Part shown: positions 33,907-43,330 of the stretch, piece after piece | How the letters are laid out: each line of letters opens with the position of its first letter | Numbering within the stretch: the first letter of the stretch is position 1 | Assembly (NCBI GenBank): GCA_013388435.1 | Contig: JACAFE010000022.1 | Span: 1-53,568 of the forward strand | Length of the DNA stretch: 53,568 nucleotides | DNA from: Nitrospirota bacterium | Lineage (GTDB): Bacteria > Nitrospirota > Thermodesulfovibrionia > Thermodesulfovibrionales > SM23-35 | Direction of reading: 5' to 3' | Notes under the pieces: generated by a model | Seen by the model: only the letters and a program-made list of their open reading frames with translations | Told to the model about the DNA's origin: nothing | Database searches by the model: none | Position numbers and translations under genes: made by a program

Positions 33907-34854
33907 CTATCTCCCATAAACTTCATTAAGTATTGCTCTCGCGCCCCTTAGAAGAATATCTTCAGCCAGTTCAATACCTATTTTCTCCGCATCAGAAATA
34001 GAACCTTTTTTATTCCCTCTGATTATCCTATCACCTGTTATACTGCCAACAAGCCCGTCAAGAGAAATTGAATCCGTATTTTCAAATACAGCATGGGCTG
34101 CAATAGGAACCTGACAGCCACCTTCAAGCTTCTTCAAGAATGCTCTTTCTGCACTTACACAAATTGCGGTTTCTGCATGATTCAAAGGCAAAATAAGTTT
34201 ATTAATGAATTCGTCATGCTTTCTGCATTCAATGCCTATAGCACCCTGTCCTATTGCCGGAAGGCTTACTTCAAATGAAAGAAATTCTGTAATCCTGTTG
34301 CCAAGCCCCAATCTTTTAGCTCCAGCAGCAGCAAGTATGATTGCATCATACCTGCCTTCATCAAGCTTGCGAATTCTTGTATCAACATTGCCTCTTAATT
34401 GTTCAATTATTAAATCAGGTCTTATATTAAGAAGCTGGCAGGAACGTCTCAAACTGCTTGTTCCTATTTTTGCTTTATGAGGTATTGATTTAAAATTTCG
34501 AATTTCGAATCCCGAACCCTGAATTCGGGATATAAGTACGTCCCTGGGATCTTCCCTCTTACAGATTACAGCAAGATGAAGACCATCGGGAAATTCAGTA
34601 GGCACATCTTTCATGCTATGCACTGCTATATCTGCTTCCTCTCTTAATAATGCTTCCTCTATTTCCTTTACAAAAAGTCCCTTGCCACCTACTTTTGCAA
34701 GCGGCACATCAAGAATTTTATCTCCTGTGGTTTTTATTTTATTTAACTCTACATTGATTCCGGGATAAAGTTTCTGAAGTTCTGCTTTAACGAATTCTGC
34801 CTGCCAGAGCGCGAGTTTACTGCTTCTTGTGCCGATGATTATCTTTTTTCTCAT
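33907..34854 (-). CDS. hemC: Hydroxymethylbilane synthase (porphobilinogen deaminase)
   Basis: HemC polymerises four porphobilinogens to hydroxymethylbilane. Motifs: [22 protein letters not shown] with the catalytic Asp, [26 protein letters not shown], and the dipyrromethane-cofactor Cys247 in [11 protein letters not shown]. The 315-residue length is normal. Between EDPRD and GTSSLRR it is about six residues longer than the E. coli enzyme; this stretch is encoded by a palindromic sequence (34494-34531). hemA lies 18 bp upstream. Confidence 0.96.
   Translation of the reverse strand: MRKKIIIGTRSSKLALWQAEFVKAELQKLYPGINVELNKIKTTGDKILDVPLAKVGGKGLFVKEIEEALLREEADIAVHSMKDVPTEFPDGLHLAVICKREDPRDVLISRIQGSGFEIRNFKSIPHKAKIGTSSLRRSCQLLNIRPDLIIEQLRGNVDTRIRKLDEGRYDAIILAAAGAKRLGLGNRITEFLSFEVSLPAIGQGAIGIECRKHDEFINKLILPLNHAETAICVSAERAFLKKLEGGCQVPIAAHAVFENTDSISLDGLVGSITGDRIIRGNKKGSISDAEKIGIELAEDILLRGARAILNEVYGR
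34494..34531 (-). repeat. Palindromic repeat-like insert inside hemC
   Basis: On the + strand, ATCCCGAA (34509-34516) and TTCGGGAT (34524-34531) form an 8-bp stem with a 7-nt loop, next to a tandem AATTTCG-AATTTCG (34494-34507). It stays in frame and codes for part of [11 protein letters not shown], a surface loop. Confidence 0.6.
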
Positions 34855-34872
34855 AAATAAAAAGAATACCTT

Positions 34873-36141
34873 CTATCCTTTCTTTCCGTCCATACCATAT
34901 AATTTTCTAATAGCAGCCACTAAAATATCTCTGTCATCAGAATCTTCTTTCAATGCTGCTGTTGGCGGATGAATCAATTTATTTACTATAGCAGTAGCCA
35001 TATATTCAATGGCTTCTCTTTCTTTCTGACCCATGTTAGGAATTTTGTGCATTAATTTTTCGAGTTCTTCTTTTTTTATCTCTTCAGCTCTTTCCCTGAT
35101 AGCAATAATAGTCGGGACCGAATCAAGAGATTGAAGCCATTTATAAAAAGTTTCAATCTCTTCTTCTATAATTTGTTCTGCTTTTTCAGCTTCCTTTTTC
35201 CTCTCAAAAAGATTTGTATCAACAATTCCCTGAAGGTCATCAACATTATAGAGATAAACATTATCGAGTTCATTTATCTCCGGGTCTATATTTCTCGGGA
35301 CAGAAATGTCAATTATAAAAACCTGTCTCTGCTTTCTTTCTTTCATTACTTTTTGCATCTGATTTTTCAAAAGGATATAATGTGATGCGCCGGTAGAACA
35401 GATTATTATATCTGCTCTGTGCATTTCATCTATAAAATTCTCAAATTTAACAGGTCTTCCATTAAATTCTTTAGCGAGATCACATGCACGTTCATAAGTT
35501 CTGTTTGCGACAAGAACATCTCTTACGCCATTATTTATAAGATGCCTTGCAGCAAGTTCTGCCATTTCACCTGCACCAAGCAACATGAAAACTTTTTTTG
35601 AAAGATCCGTAAATATTTTTTTAGCTAACTCAACCGCTGCAAAACTTATTGAAACAGCATTTTCCGCTATTTTTGTTTCTGTTCTTACGCGCTTTGCGAC
35701 TGATATGGCTTTTTTCATAAGTTTGTTCAGGAGTATTCCTGTAGTTTTTTTTGCGAGGGCAAGTTCAAATGCGTCTTTTAGTTGTCCAAGTATCTGGGGT
35801 TCGCCAATCACCATTGAATCAAGGCTTGAGGCAACCCTGAAGACATGCTTTACAGCATCCATATCAGAATGTATATATAAAGACCTGTCAAGAGCTGTCC
35901 TGTTGATGTTATGATAGTCTGCAAGAAAAACTCTTATTGCTTCTGCTGCTTTTTCTATATCATCTACATTTGCATAAAGTTCAACTCTATTACAGGTTGA
36001 TAAAATAATGCCTTCTTTGACATGTGGAAGTTTATGAAAAAGCAATAAACCTTCTTCAAGCTTTGGACCGTTAAAAGCAAGCTTTTCCCTTACATCTACA
36101 TCTGCTACTTTATGATTGAGTCCTACTACAAGAACTTTCAT
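34873..36141 (-). CDS. hemA: Glutamyl-tRNA reductase
   Basis: HemA reduces glutamyl-tRNA(Glu) to glutamate-1-semialdehyde with NADPH, the first step of the C5 haem pathway. The 422-residue protein has the catalytic Cys50 in STCNRVELY, the GEPQILGQLKDAF segment, an NADPH-binding region (MLLGAGEMAELAARHL, VANRTYERA) and the long C-terminal dimerisation helix. Its ATG overlaps the ccsA-like stop by 4 bp (ATGA). A clustered hemA with a cytochrome-assembly gene is a common arrangement. Confidence 0.97.
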   Translation of the reverse strand: MKVLVVGLNHKVADVDVREKLAFNGPKLEEGLLLFHKLPHVKEGIILSTCNRVELYANVDDIEKAAEAIRVFLADYHNINRTALDRSLYIHSDMDAVKHVFRVASSLDSMVIGEPQILGQLKDAFELALAKKTTGILLNKLMKKAISVAKRVRTETKIAENAVSISFAAVELAKKIFTDLSKKVFMLLGAGEMAELAARHLINNGVRDVLVANRTYERACDLAKEFNGRPVKFENFIDEMHRADIIICSTGASHYILLKNQMQKVMKERKQRQVFIIDISVPRNIDPEINELDNVYLYNVDDLQGIVDTNLFERKKEAEKAEQIIEEEIETFYKWLQSLDSVPTIIAIRERAEEIKKEELEKLMHKIPNMGQKEREAIEYMATAIVNKLIHPPTAALKEDSDDRDILVAAIRKLYGMDGKKG

Positions 36142-36953
36142 AAGAAAACGTGAAGACCCTTTTTAAGAAGTTTAATTCCAAAAAAAGCTATTAATATTGT
36201 TAAAAATCCAAGAATTGAAAGAATAGCAGCTCTTTTGCCACGCCACCCAGCTATTAGCCGTGCATGAAGGATAATCGCATAAATAAACCATGTTACCAAA
36301 GACCATGTTTCTCTTGGATCCCAGTTCCAGTAACTTCCCCATGCAGTTTGCGCCCATAATGCTCCTGTTATAATTGCAAAGGTAAGCAACGGGAATCCAA
36401 AAGTTATAAGTCTATAATTTATTTCATCAAGGCTTTGCAGGCTCGGGAGTCTTTCAAATAACCCTGATATTTTTTTGGTTTTAACATAATGCTCCTGAAC
36501 AAGATACATTATGCCTATTCCAAAAGCGAGGGCAAAAGCCGCGTTTCCAAGAAAAGCAAAAACAGTATGAATCCCAAGCCAGTAACTCTGCAAAACCGGA
36601 CTTAAAGGTTTTATTTCTCTTGGCAGTATTGATGAGGATAACATTAGTAATAAAACAAAAGGCAATATAAAAGAAGGAAGTAAATTTATCCTGTATCTGA
36701 AATTCAACAGAAAAAAAATGAACACTATACACCACGAGAAAAACGATGTTGCTTCATGAGGGTTAGTTATTGGTATATGTCCGGCAACGACATAACGATA
36801 TATAATATTGACAGTATGGATGAAAAACCCTGCTGCTGCAAAAATAAGCATTATCCTGTGAGTTATTTTTGACTCTTTGAAGATTTCTGTAATGCTTACT
36901 ATTGCGGAAGCAAAATAGCAAGTGAGAGCAAGTTCAAACAGAATTATATCCAT
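36138..36953 (-). CDS. CcsA/HemX-type cytochrome c assembly membrane protein
   Basis: An integral membrane protein of 271 residues with about eight hydrophobic segments and the tryptophan-rich haem-handling motif WGSYWNWDPRETWSL. This family (CcsA/CcmC/HemX) brings haem to the outside for attachment to c-type cytochromes or influences HemA levels. I start at ATG 36953 (MDIILFELAL), which shares its A with the stop codon of the small gene upstream (TAATG); the track start is a TTG three codons earlier. Its place before hemA fits HemX naming, while the WWD motif fits CcsA. Confidence 0.92.
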   Translation of the reverse strand: MDIILFELALTCYFASAIVSITEIFKESKITHRIMLIFAAAGFFIHTVNIIYRYVVAGHIPITNPHEATSFFSWCIVFIFFLLNFRYRINLLPSFILPFVLLLMLSSSILPREIKPLSPVLQSYWLGIHTVFAFLGNAAFALAFGIGIMYLVQEHYVKTKKISGLFERLPSLQSLDEINYRLITFGFPLLTFAIITGALWAQTAWGSYWNWDPRETWSLVTWFIYAIILHARLIAGWRGKRAAILSILGFLTILIAFFGIKLLKKGLHVFL

Positions 36954-37123
36954 TAGAAACAACCAAGTTCACAATTTGCGATTTTAACCTTCAGCTCATC
37001 AGCAACTTTTCCAATATCCCGATAAGAAACCGAAAGGTCTTCTGCTATCTTTCTTGCTACTTTACAGGGTATCTTGTTATCAATAGCTCTTTTTTTTATT
37101 TCCTCGGCAATTTTCTCTTTCAT
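36953..37123 (-). CDS. Small HTH-like protein with C-terminal CxxxC, first gene of the haem operon
   Basis: This 56-residue ORF is too short for the ORF track. Its TAA stop and the ccsA-like ATG share a base (TAATG), a strong sign of coupled translation. The protein looks like a small helix-turn-helix (LPC-like KIPCKVARKIAEDLSVSYRDIGKVADEL, quoted here only to name its extent) and ends CELGCF. Cysteines are at 20, 51 and 55. I recall similar short proteins with a terminal CxLGCF in other genomes but cannot verify it. It may sense haem, metal or redox state for the operon; this is inference. There is no clear Shine-Dalgarno sequence. Confidence 0.72.
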   Translation of the reverse strand: MKEKIAEEIKKRAIDNKIPCKVARKIAEDLSVSYRDIGKVADELKVKIANCELGCF

Positions 37124-37187
37124 AATGATATATAAAAATATTACACCATAAAGTATTGAAAACTCAAATATGTAATAATATATATCA

Positions 37188-40100
37188 TTATTTCTTCAGC
37201 CAGTGCATGATTCTGGAATAAACAGAAAAGAGTGGTTTGTTTTCTATTTCTACTACAGCACCTGTTGTTAGCTGAATTTTCTTTCTGATCTGCTCTTTTT
37301 GCTTCTGCGTTCCTGCAGTTAGAATAGCCTCACCATATGCAGGTGCGCCACTTCCTATCTTAATGTTACTTTTAATAATAATTTCAGAGCTACCATTTTC
37401 GGCTATCGCATCCGGCGAAAGTATGGCTATATTTGAAGGAGCAATACCGGTGTTATACTCAAGAGCATAAAGATAGGAACTTCCGCCATATGAACAAATA
37501 TCTGATTCAGGCTCATAACTTACAAAGTCTGCAAGACCTCCATAAAGCATCGGGCGTGAAATAATTCTCTGGCCTGCTGGAAGATATATTTTCCACCCAT
37601 TCTTCGGCTCAGAATGTCTTCCTGAAACAAGCTTTACCGCTGAAGGCATTTTCTTTACTACAAATCTCTTCGCTGAAGGATCATAAATGCAAACCTCTTT
37701 TCTATCTAAAACCTCGACACGTGTTTTATCATTAGTTGTATCAATAAAATTATCTTCACTAAAAGTCTTACCGATATCTTTAAAACCAATAAAAATCTGC
37801 TGTGATTTATCTTTTTCATCAATATCGCCATAATACTTTCCCGAACCAGCATAAACCCATATATCTCCTTTTGCATCTTTGACAGCGACAGGTGATGCTG
37901 TAAAAGGATAGTCTCCTATAAAAAGAACAGAACATGCCCCATTATGAGAAATATCGCTCCATGATATGTTCTTTTGAGAACCTGTTACTTCTATCATTTT
38001 TTCGATATCAAGACCGAATATATTTCCTTTCCATTTGTTTGATGTTCTGTATGACGTCCCAAAATATATTTTTTCCGACGTATAATTCATATCAGCATCT
38101 ATTGATGAAATGTCGCTTACAATATGATTTACTCCTCCGTAATCCAATGAGATTTTTTTTATGAGTTCACCTGAATAAAGATCAAGTATATACAAATAAC
38201 CTTTTTTACTTCTCCCTATGTCAATACTTGCTTTAGGTAAAATATCTGACCCGGAACCAAAAACAACAAACCATTTCCCGTTTCTATTCATTTCACCTAT
38301 TCTTACAATCGCGGGCATGCTTGTTGTATAGCCAAGGTCTGTGTCACTGAATTCCCATAAAGGCATTGGTTTTTCAGGATTTGTTATATCTATCGCAAAA
38401 TAAGAAGAAAAACCTGTATTCAATGCTTTATCGGTTTGCATATTCAGAAATTTACAATCATATTCTGCCGAGCCTCCAAATCTCATACCACCTATAAGTA
38501 TTGACCTCCAGCTTCCTTTTGTTTTTTCCGCATATTCACCTCCGGAAATACTTGCGTCAACAATCTTTACAGACAGATCAACATAAGGTATATGGCAGTA
38601 ATATGGATTTGCAAGATATTTGAGGTAAGGAAATGCATTATAAGGAATGAATGCCCATATCTCTTCCCCAATATCTCCATGATCCTCCTCGCCAAAATTG
38701 AAAGCCCTTTTAAATACTGCTTTGACATTATTTAAGAGTCCTGAATTCTGAAGGTATCCTGCTCTGAAAGCATGGAGCATACCATCATTTGAGCCTGCAA
38801 AGATAACTGAGAAACTCTTGCTATAATTATCATCAGAAATAAATTCAAAATATGAAAAATCTCCATACTCTGTATGAAATGCATTCACAGGTCCTGCATG
38901 AAATAATTTTGGAGAAGAATTCACTATATCACCAAGTTTCCAGACACCTCTGTTTCCATCAATATAAACTCTTCTATCTCTGAACAAAGGATTCCTTTTC
39001 GTTCCACAACTTTTACCTTCAGAATTGAAAGTTTCAAGACACTCACCTCTAACATATTTTATTATTGAATCAGCGGTGTAAAACCGTTCGGGAAAAAGGG
39101 AATCCTTCATCCCGCTATTCATTTCAGTGTTGAAAAATACTGTACCTGAACCTGAAATAATTTTATTTTCACCCCTTATTATATTTGAGGAAGTATAAAT
39201 AACTCTTTCAGAAGGACTTTTTTTGAAAAGCTGTCTGCCTGCTTCCCAGATAGCTTTAACTTCTTCCAGACTTTTTGGCTGCCCGCTTTCAGAGGGGCAG
39301 CCGATCCCCTCTATATCCGTAGAAAACAATGAAACAGATGAGTTCAGGTCTTCAGAATTGTAACGAACTATTTTATCCTGATCCAGAATCAATTTAAAAT
39401 CATTTGAAGTATCTTCTCTGATGTTTTTATCAGGATCAAGCCAAAGGCTTTGCAAATATCCAAGCCATCTTAATTCATTAGAGCTGTCATACCTGAGAGG
39501 TGAATAAAATGCCTGATAAATTCCTCCTGCTTTATCCTCTCCGTTAGTTAAAATTGTAACCGCTGTTCCTGAAGCAAAACCTATAGCAATATCCTGTATA
39601 ATACTTTCTATTGAAGCTAAAAAATCTTCTGTATCAGAAGCCTCAAAATATGTATCCGGCATATTGTCTTCATTCATATCCCATTCTGATTCATCGGGTT
39701 TATTATTTTGATTTATATCTAAAAATCCTCCATTCCTTGCAACTTCTTTTAAAAAATTTTTACCGGTTTCTGTTCCTGCAATATGAATACTGTAGAAAAT
39801 TATATTCTGCATACCTTTAATATCTTTTCTTATATCGCCTACATGGCTTTCTCTTATCAAATTATTCAAATTGTATATATAATCTGTTGCATCGCCACTT
39901 CCTGCCACAACTACAATATTCTTTCTGCAATGCACAGATGAAGAAGGGTCTTTCCTGCATGAACAATTACTGCATTCATTCTTAAAATAATCAATTGACT
40001 TCTGGATTGCACTATAAAGCGGAGACTCTATCCATTTCTTATCAGGTAAAGAAATATTTTTATTAATAAATTCTGCTATACTTCCTGAATTCTCTGTACA

Positions 40101-40799
40101 ACAGGCAAATATTTTTGTTTGATTAGAAGAATAACTTATTATCCCAATCCTCGGGCTTCCATTATCCCAGATTCCATCGTGGTCAGAATCCGCGAGATTC
40201 TGTATGACTCCAATATTTTTAACAGCTCCATATTCCTGCAAAGATATCACAACAGGCACGCCTTCAGGGTATGTTTCAGGCAATTTGCAACTTCCTTCAT
40301 TTGAAATAATCAAATTACCTTCATCATTTATTTTAAAAATGCAGCCCAGAAAAGAAGTTGTTGTTTTTTCATTCGCCTGATTTATTCCCTTCAATTTTTT
40401 TCTTGAAGAAGGCTCGGGTGTTCCCAATCCACCTATTAAAACTTTCATCATAATATCATATCTGCTCATTGTTGCCCAGTTAAGAAGACTGCCAGGATAT
40501 GGTCCTTTATCAGGATATTCACATTTTTCAGCCTCATAAAATCCTGAAGAAGATGCGCAATATTTCTTATCATATTCGAAGTAACCCGAATAATTATATG
40601 CTTTCTCTGAAATATACTCGCCCATATAAAAAGGCTGAAGCATTGAAGAAGAATTATCAATAATAAACATTATGTTAGGCGGCACAGAACGGGTTACATA
40701 AGGCGGCGAAATACAATAATCCCTCATGGATTGCGTATATAAAACAGAAGGAATCAAACCAAGCAATAAAATAATGAATATAATTTTAACTTTATCCAT
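37188..40799 (-). CDS. pilY1: PilY1-like type IV pilus tip adhesin
   Basis: The 1203-residue protein has a signal peptide (about 1-23), then a von Willebrand A-like domain beginning PPNIMFIIDNSSSM, whose DxSxS is the metal-binding MIDAS motif. A Ca-binding-like loop (DINQNNKPDESEWDMNEDN) lies in the middle. From about residue 630 the PilY1 beta-propeller follows (LFHAGPVNAFHTEYGD, FAGSNDGMLHAFRAG, EEIWAFIPYNAFPYL). PilY1 caps type IV pili and regulates extension, adhesion and mechanosensing. The minor pilin genes lie upstream on the same strand, separated by the repeat E5. Confidence 0.93.
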   Translation of the reverse strand: MDKVKIIFIILLLGLIPSVLYTQSMRDYCISPPYVTRSVPPNIMFIIDNSSSMLQPFYMGEYISEKAYNYSGYFEYDKKYCASSSGFYEAEKCEYPDKGPYPGSLLNWATMSRYDIMMKVLIGGLGTPEPSSRKKLKGINQANEKTTTSFLGCIFKINDEGNLIISNEGSCKLPETYPEGVPVVISLQEYGAVKNIGVIQNLADSDHDGIWDNGSPRIGIISYSSNQTKIFACCTENSGSIAEFINKNISLPDKKWIESPLYSAIQKSIDYFKNECSNCSCRKDPSSSVHCRKNIVVVAGSGDATDYIYNLNNLIRESHVGDIRKDIKGMQNIIFYSIHIAGTETGKNFLKEVARNGGFLDINQNNKPDESEWDMNEDNMPDTYFEASDTEDFLASIESIIQDIAIGFASGTAVTILTNGEDKAGGIYQAFYSPLRYDSSNELRWLGYLQSLWLDPDKNIREDTSNDFKLILDQDKIVRYNSEDLNSSVSLFSTDIEGIGCPSESGQPKSLEEVKAIWEAGRQLFKKSPSERVIYTSSNIIRGENKIISGSGTVFFNTEMNSGMKDSLFPERFYTADSIIKYVRGECLETFNSEGKSCGTKRNPLFRDRRVYIDGNRGVWKLGDIVNSSPKLFHAGPVNAFHTEYGDFSYFEFISDDNYSKSFSVIFAGSNDGMLHAFRAGYLQNSGLLNNVKAVFKRAFNFGEEDHGDIGEEIWAFIPYNAFPYLKYLANPYYCHIPYVDLSVKIVDASISGGEYAEKTKGSWRSILIGGMRFGGSAEYDCKFLNMQTDKALNTGFSSYFAIDITNPEKPMPLWEFSDTDLGYTTSMPAIVRIGEMNRNGKWFVVFGSGSDILPKASIDIGRSKKGYLYILDLYSGELIKKISLDYGGVNHIVSDISSIDADMNYTSEKIYFGTSYRTSNKWKGNIFGLDIEKMIEVTGSQKNISWSDISHNGACSVLFIGDYPFTASPVAVKDAKGDIWVYAGSGKYYGDIDEKDKSQQIFIGFKDIGKTFSEDNFIDTTNDKTRVEVLDRKEVCIYDPSAKRFVVKKMPSAVKLVSGRHSEPKNGWKIYLPAGQRIISRPMLYGGLADFVSYEPESDICSYGGSSYLYALEYNTGIAPSNIAILSPDAIAENGSSEIIIKSNIKIGSGAPAYGEAILTAGTQKQKEQIRKKIQLTTGAVVEIENKPLFSVYSRIMHWLKK

Positions 40800-40885
40800 C
40801 GTTCAGTTTTATAAAGTAAAATTAACCCAAAAAAATGCAATTTATAAATAATACAGATGTTGCAAAATCTTTTTTATAACAACCC

Positions 40886-41009
40886 CCTTAAAAAAGGGGG
40901 AACATGGCAAAAAGCAAATAGCGTTTGTTGCGTTCATTGCGTTATAGCGTTTAATATACAACCCTTAATCCTCCTTAAAAAAGGGGGAACATGGCAAAAA
41001 GCAAATAGC
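40886..41009. repeat. 37-bp perfect direct repeat in E5 (40886-40922 and 40973-41009)
   Basis: Both copies run from CCTTAAAAAAGGGGG to GCAAATAGC without a mismatch, 87 bp apart start to start. Each begins with a CCTT/AAGG palindrome. The spacing segment holds the GCGTT units, so this looks like a recent internal duplication. Confidence 0.85.
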
Positions 41010-41040
41010 TTATAGTAAACAACTAATAACATAATCATAT

Positions 41041-41206
41041 GGCGATAGCTCAATTTATGAAACAAAATCACGGGTCTATTTTTACTGAGGCTGAAGTCGA
41101 AGCGTAAGCCTCAGAGATAAAATATGCGACTGCATTAAAATATAAAAATAAAGCCATGTTCTTGTAATAAGTTAGTTTATTTTGTTTCATAAATTGAGAT
41201 ATTGCC
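41041..41206. mobile_element. MITE-like core element, complete copy within E5
   Basis: 28-bp inverted ends (41041-41068 and 41179-41206) differ at two positions; the innermost 18 bases, CAATTTATGAAACAAAAT, are identical to those of the 6091 copy. An internal perfect stem CTGAGGC (41085-41091) / GCCTCAG (41108-41114) is also shared, where the 6-kb copy has one changed base. Overall length is 166 bp against 159 bp in the other copy. Confidence 0.75.
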
Positions 41207-41316
41207 AGATATCCTGTTTTCATAAAATCATCGGGTTTACCCGCCTCAGATGGATTTATCCGCCTTTGGCGGACAAAATAAATTTTTAAGCAATGTCTTC
41301 ATTATTCAGTTTAAAG

Positions 41317-41823
41317 TTAATTTACATACCTATACAAAACTGTTGTCTCTGCTCTGGTAGCATCAGGTCCTGCAACAACAGTGTTTATTCTGTAAAAAAC
41401 CGATGAGCCTTTGCTCTTTGCAAAATCCAAATCAGAGCCAGGCGACTGAATTGAGTAAAGTCTTCTAACTGTTATATCTGCATGATATGGTTTAAATATC
41501 TCTATGCCAGGAAGAATCAAGGTTACCGTACAATCTTTATTGCCTTCTATAACGGATTTAACGAGACAGGATGAATGATCAGAAAAAGGCAAATCTTCAA
41601 TTCTGTCGCCCAACATTACAAGGTTTATTGCATTTTCCATTAATTGAACTGCTCCATCTGCTGCTTCTTCTGCTGTAGAATATCTTTTGCCAGCACCTGC
41701 AATTCCAGTTGATATTACAAGGAAATAGATAGTGCCTGATATTAGCAACATTACCACAAGGCTTATGATTAATGCAGTCACAAGTGCTATTCCATTTTCA
41801 TTTAAAAAATTAAATCTTTTCAT
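41317..41823 (-). CDS. PilX-like minor pilin
   Basis: I start at ATG 41823 (MKRFNFLNENGIALVTALIIS), 168 residues. This ATG shares its A with the pilW stop codon (TAATG); the track start lies 14 codons inside pilW. A short basic leader and G-I-A-L-V-T precede a long hydrophobic helix, a PilX-type N-terminus where the residue after the cleavage Gly is not Phe and Glu5 is replaced by Thr. The C-terminal part has two cysteine-containing segments. The position between pilW and pilY1 is the classical order of the minor pilin cluster. Confidence 0.85.
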   Translation of the reverse strand: MKRFNFLNENGIALVTALIISLVVMLLISGTIYFLVISTGIAGAGKRYSTAEEAADGAVQLMENAINLVMLGDRIEDLPFSDHSSCLVKSVIEGNKDCTVTLILPGIEIFKPYHADITVRRLYSIQSPGSDLDFAKSKGSSVFYRINTVVAGPDATRAETTVLYRYVN

Positions 41824-42854
41824 TAAAGATTTCTCGGAGTTACACTGAAAGAAATTAATCTCCAATTGTAATTTTTCTGCTCACTTCGAAGTGTTACGTA
41901 TCTGCCCGAATTATTTAATTTTTCTCCAACATATATTTTCCACGGGGAATCAGGTTCATCAGGATTTTTGTAAACATAACCAGAGTCATAATTGCCTTTT
42001 TGTACCAGTAAATAAACTTTTATCTGTTTGATTCTTTGCTTGAGAGTTTTTGTATCGTACTTGTTCGATATGATTTCACCATTTTCCGGTTCCCAATGGT
42101 CAATAATTCCGTCATCATCCTCATCGAGTCCTATCGCCACCTGAAAATCTTTCACACAGCTAAGCAAAGGTCTTCTAACTGAAGGCGGAGGAGGGTCGCT
42201 GTCTTTACTTTCTGCTCTTAAAAGACTATATGTTCCTGGAGCACATCTTGAAGGTGATGTCCCGCCAAGGAGATATTGAACTGAATAATAAGGTATTTTT
42301 GCATCTTCGGAATGGATACCATAAACCAAAGTGCCATCTTCATATGAAGAAGGGCTTTCTTTCGGATATTTAAATACTGCTTTTCCGTCACTGTCAATGA
42401 GTTTGCGGCTGACAGGTTCAATAAAAATTACAATATCATTTTTATTTATGTTTTCCCTTGCATCATTCCATTTATATAATTTTAAGAAATTTGCATTTTC
42501 TACATAAGACCATGCCTGAGATGCTCTCGAAAATATCCCAATTGCAGTTCCTCTTAAAGTTAGAATATCAAAATCATTTTTTGCACTCTCATTTATCAGT
42601 TCAATAGGTCTGGGATCATAATTTAAATTTCCATAATCATCGGCAATTCCATAACCAGCCATCATTATATCCCTTGATATAATATCTTTAACAATCGTCA
42701 ATTCTGAATCTGATTCAGCTATGCAATATTGCCTCGTTGTGTGTTTGACAAGCGCGGAATAGACACTAAAAATAGAACCCATTGCAAGTGAAAATATAGC
42801 GAGTGTAATAAGAAGTTCAGTAAGAGAAAAACCATTTTTACTGCTTAGCTTCAA
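41823..42854 (-). CDS. PilW-like minor pilin
   Basis: The 343-residue prepilin has a short leader and the class III signal GFSLTELLITLAIFSLAMGS with Glu5, recognised by the prepilin peptidase. A large soluble domain follows (DSELTIVKDIISRDIMMAGYG is typical of PilW). The C-terminal region contains an acidic DEDDDGIIDHWEPENG loop that could bind calcium. It overlaps pilV by 4 bp and pilX by one. Confidence 0.88.
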   Translation of the reverse strand: MKLSSKNGFSLTELLITLAIFSLAMGSIFSVYSALVKHTTRQYCIAESDSELTIVKDIISRDIMMAGYGIADDYGNLNYDPRPIELINESAKNDFDILTLRGTAIGIFSRASQAWSYVENANFLKLYKWNDARENINKNDIVIFIEPVSRKLIDSDGKAVFKYPKESPSSYEDGTLVYGIHSEDAKIPYYSVQYLLGGTSPSRCAPGTYSLLRAESKDSDPPPPSVRRPLLSCVKDFQVAIGLDEDDDGIIDHWEPENGEIISNKYDTKTLKQRIKQIKVYLLVQKGNYDSGYVYKNPDEPDSPWKIYVGEKLNNSGRYVTLRSEQKNYNWRLISFSVTPRNL

Positions 42855-43330
42855 ACCCTGCTCCTGTAAATTACAGATTGTGTTGAATGAGAAACTCCAT
42901 TATGTATATAAGATGTTGTAATAGTTATCTGTATAGCAGTATTGAATATTTTTGTATCCCATATAATATTAAATTTTTTCTTGAATGTATTTATTGTCTG
43001 TTCGGGATAAGGATATTGTTTATAAGAATTTTCATTTACGCCAAGACATTTATTGTTACTATCGTAAATATAAGAACTATTATAATTTGGTGCTTCAGGA
43101 TCCAGAGTTATTCCACAAGTTGAAATTTCATTATAAGGGACACTCATTAATGTTTCCGCTGTTTGGGTGTTCAATCTTGATGCAGTATTTTGCATCTCAT
43201 TTTCAAGACTTATATTGATTGCGCTTGCCATAACTGCTGATAAAGCAAGAAATGAAATTAAAATAATTACAAAAGCAATCATCATCTCAACAAGTGAAAA
43301 ACCGCTACTGTTCAAGACAATCCTTTCCAT
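42851..43330 (-). CDS. PilV-like minor pilin
   Basis: I start at ATG 43330 (MERIVLNSSGFSLVEMM), 159 residues, with AAGGA about eight bases upstream. This overlaps the fimT-like gene by 26 bp; the track start is 11 codons further inside. The prepilin cleavage site SSG|FSLVEMMIAFVIILISF and the helix pattern match PilV/GspI-type minor pilins. The soluble part is small, with a cysteine pair (STCGITLD, NNKCLG). Confidence 0.85.
   Translation of the reverse strand: MERIVLNSSGFSLVEMMIAFVIILISFLALSAVMASAINISLENEMQNTASRLNTQTAETLMSVPYNEISTCGITLDPEAPNYNSSYIYDSNNKCLGVNENSYKQYPYPEQTINTFKKKFNIIWDTKIFNTAIQITITTSYIHNGVSHSTQSVIYRSRV

Larger units (their letters stand above)
40845..41309 (-). mobile_element. 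Composite non-coding repeat, copy E5 (inside the pilus operon)
   Basis: This fills the 517-bp gap between pilX and pilY1. It starts with AATACAGATGTTGCAAAAT and ends with a degenerate inverted copy (GCAATGTCTTCATTATTCAG). Inside are two CCCTTAA...AAGGGGG modules in a 37-bp perfect direct repeat, GCGTT units, a complete core element (41041-41206), and two small hairpins (CGGGTTTACCCG at 41232-41243; TCCGCCTTTGGCGGA at 41259-41273). No coding capacity. Strand is arbitrary for the element. Confidence 0.6.
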
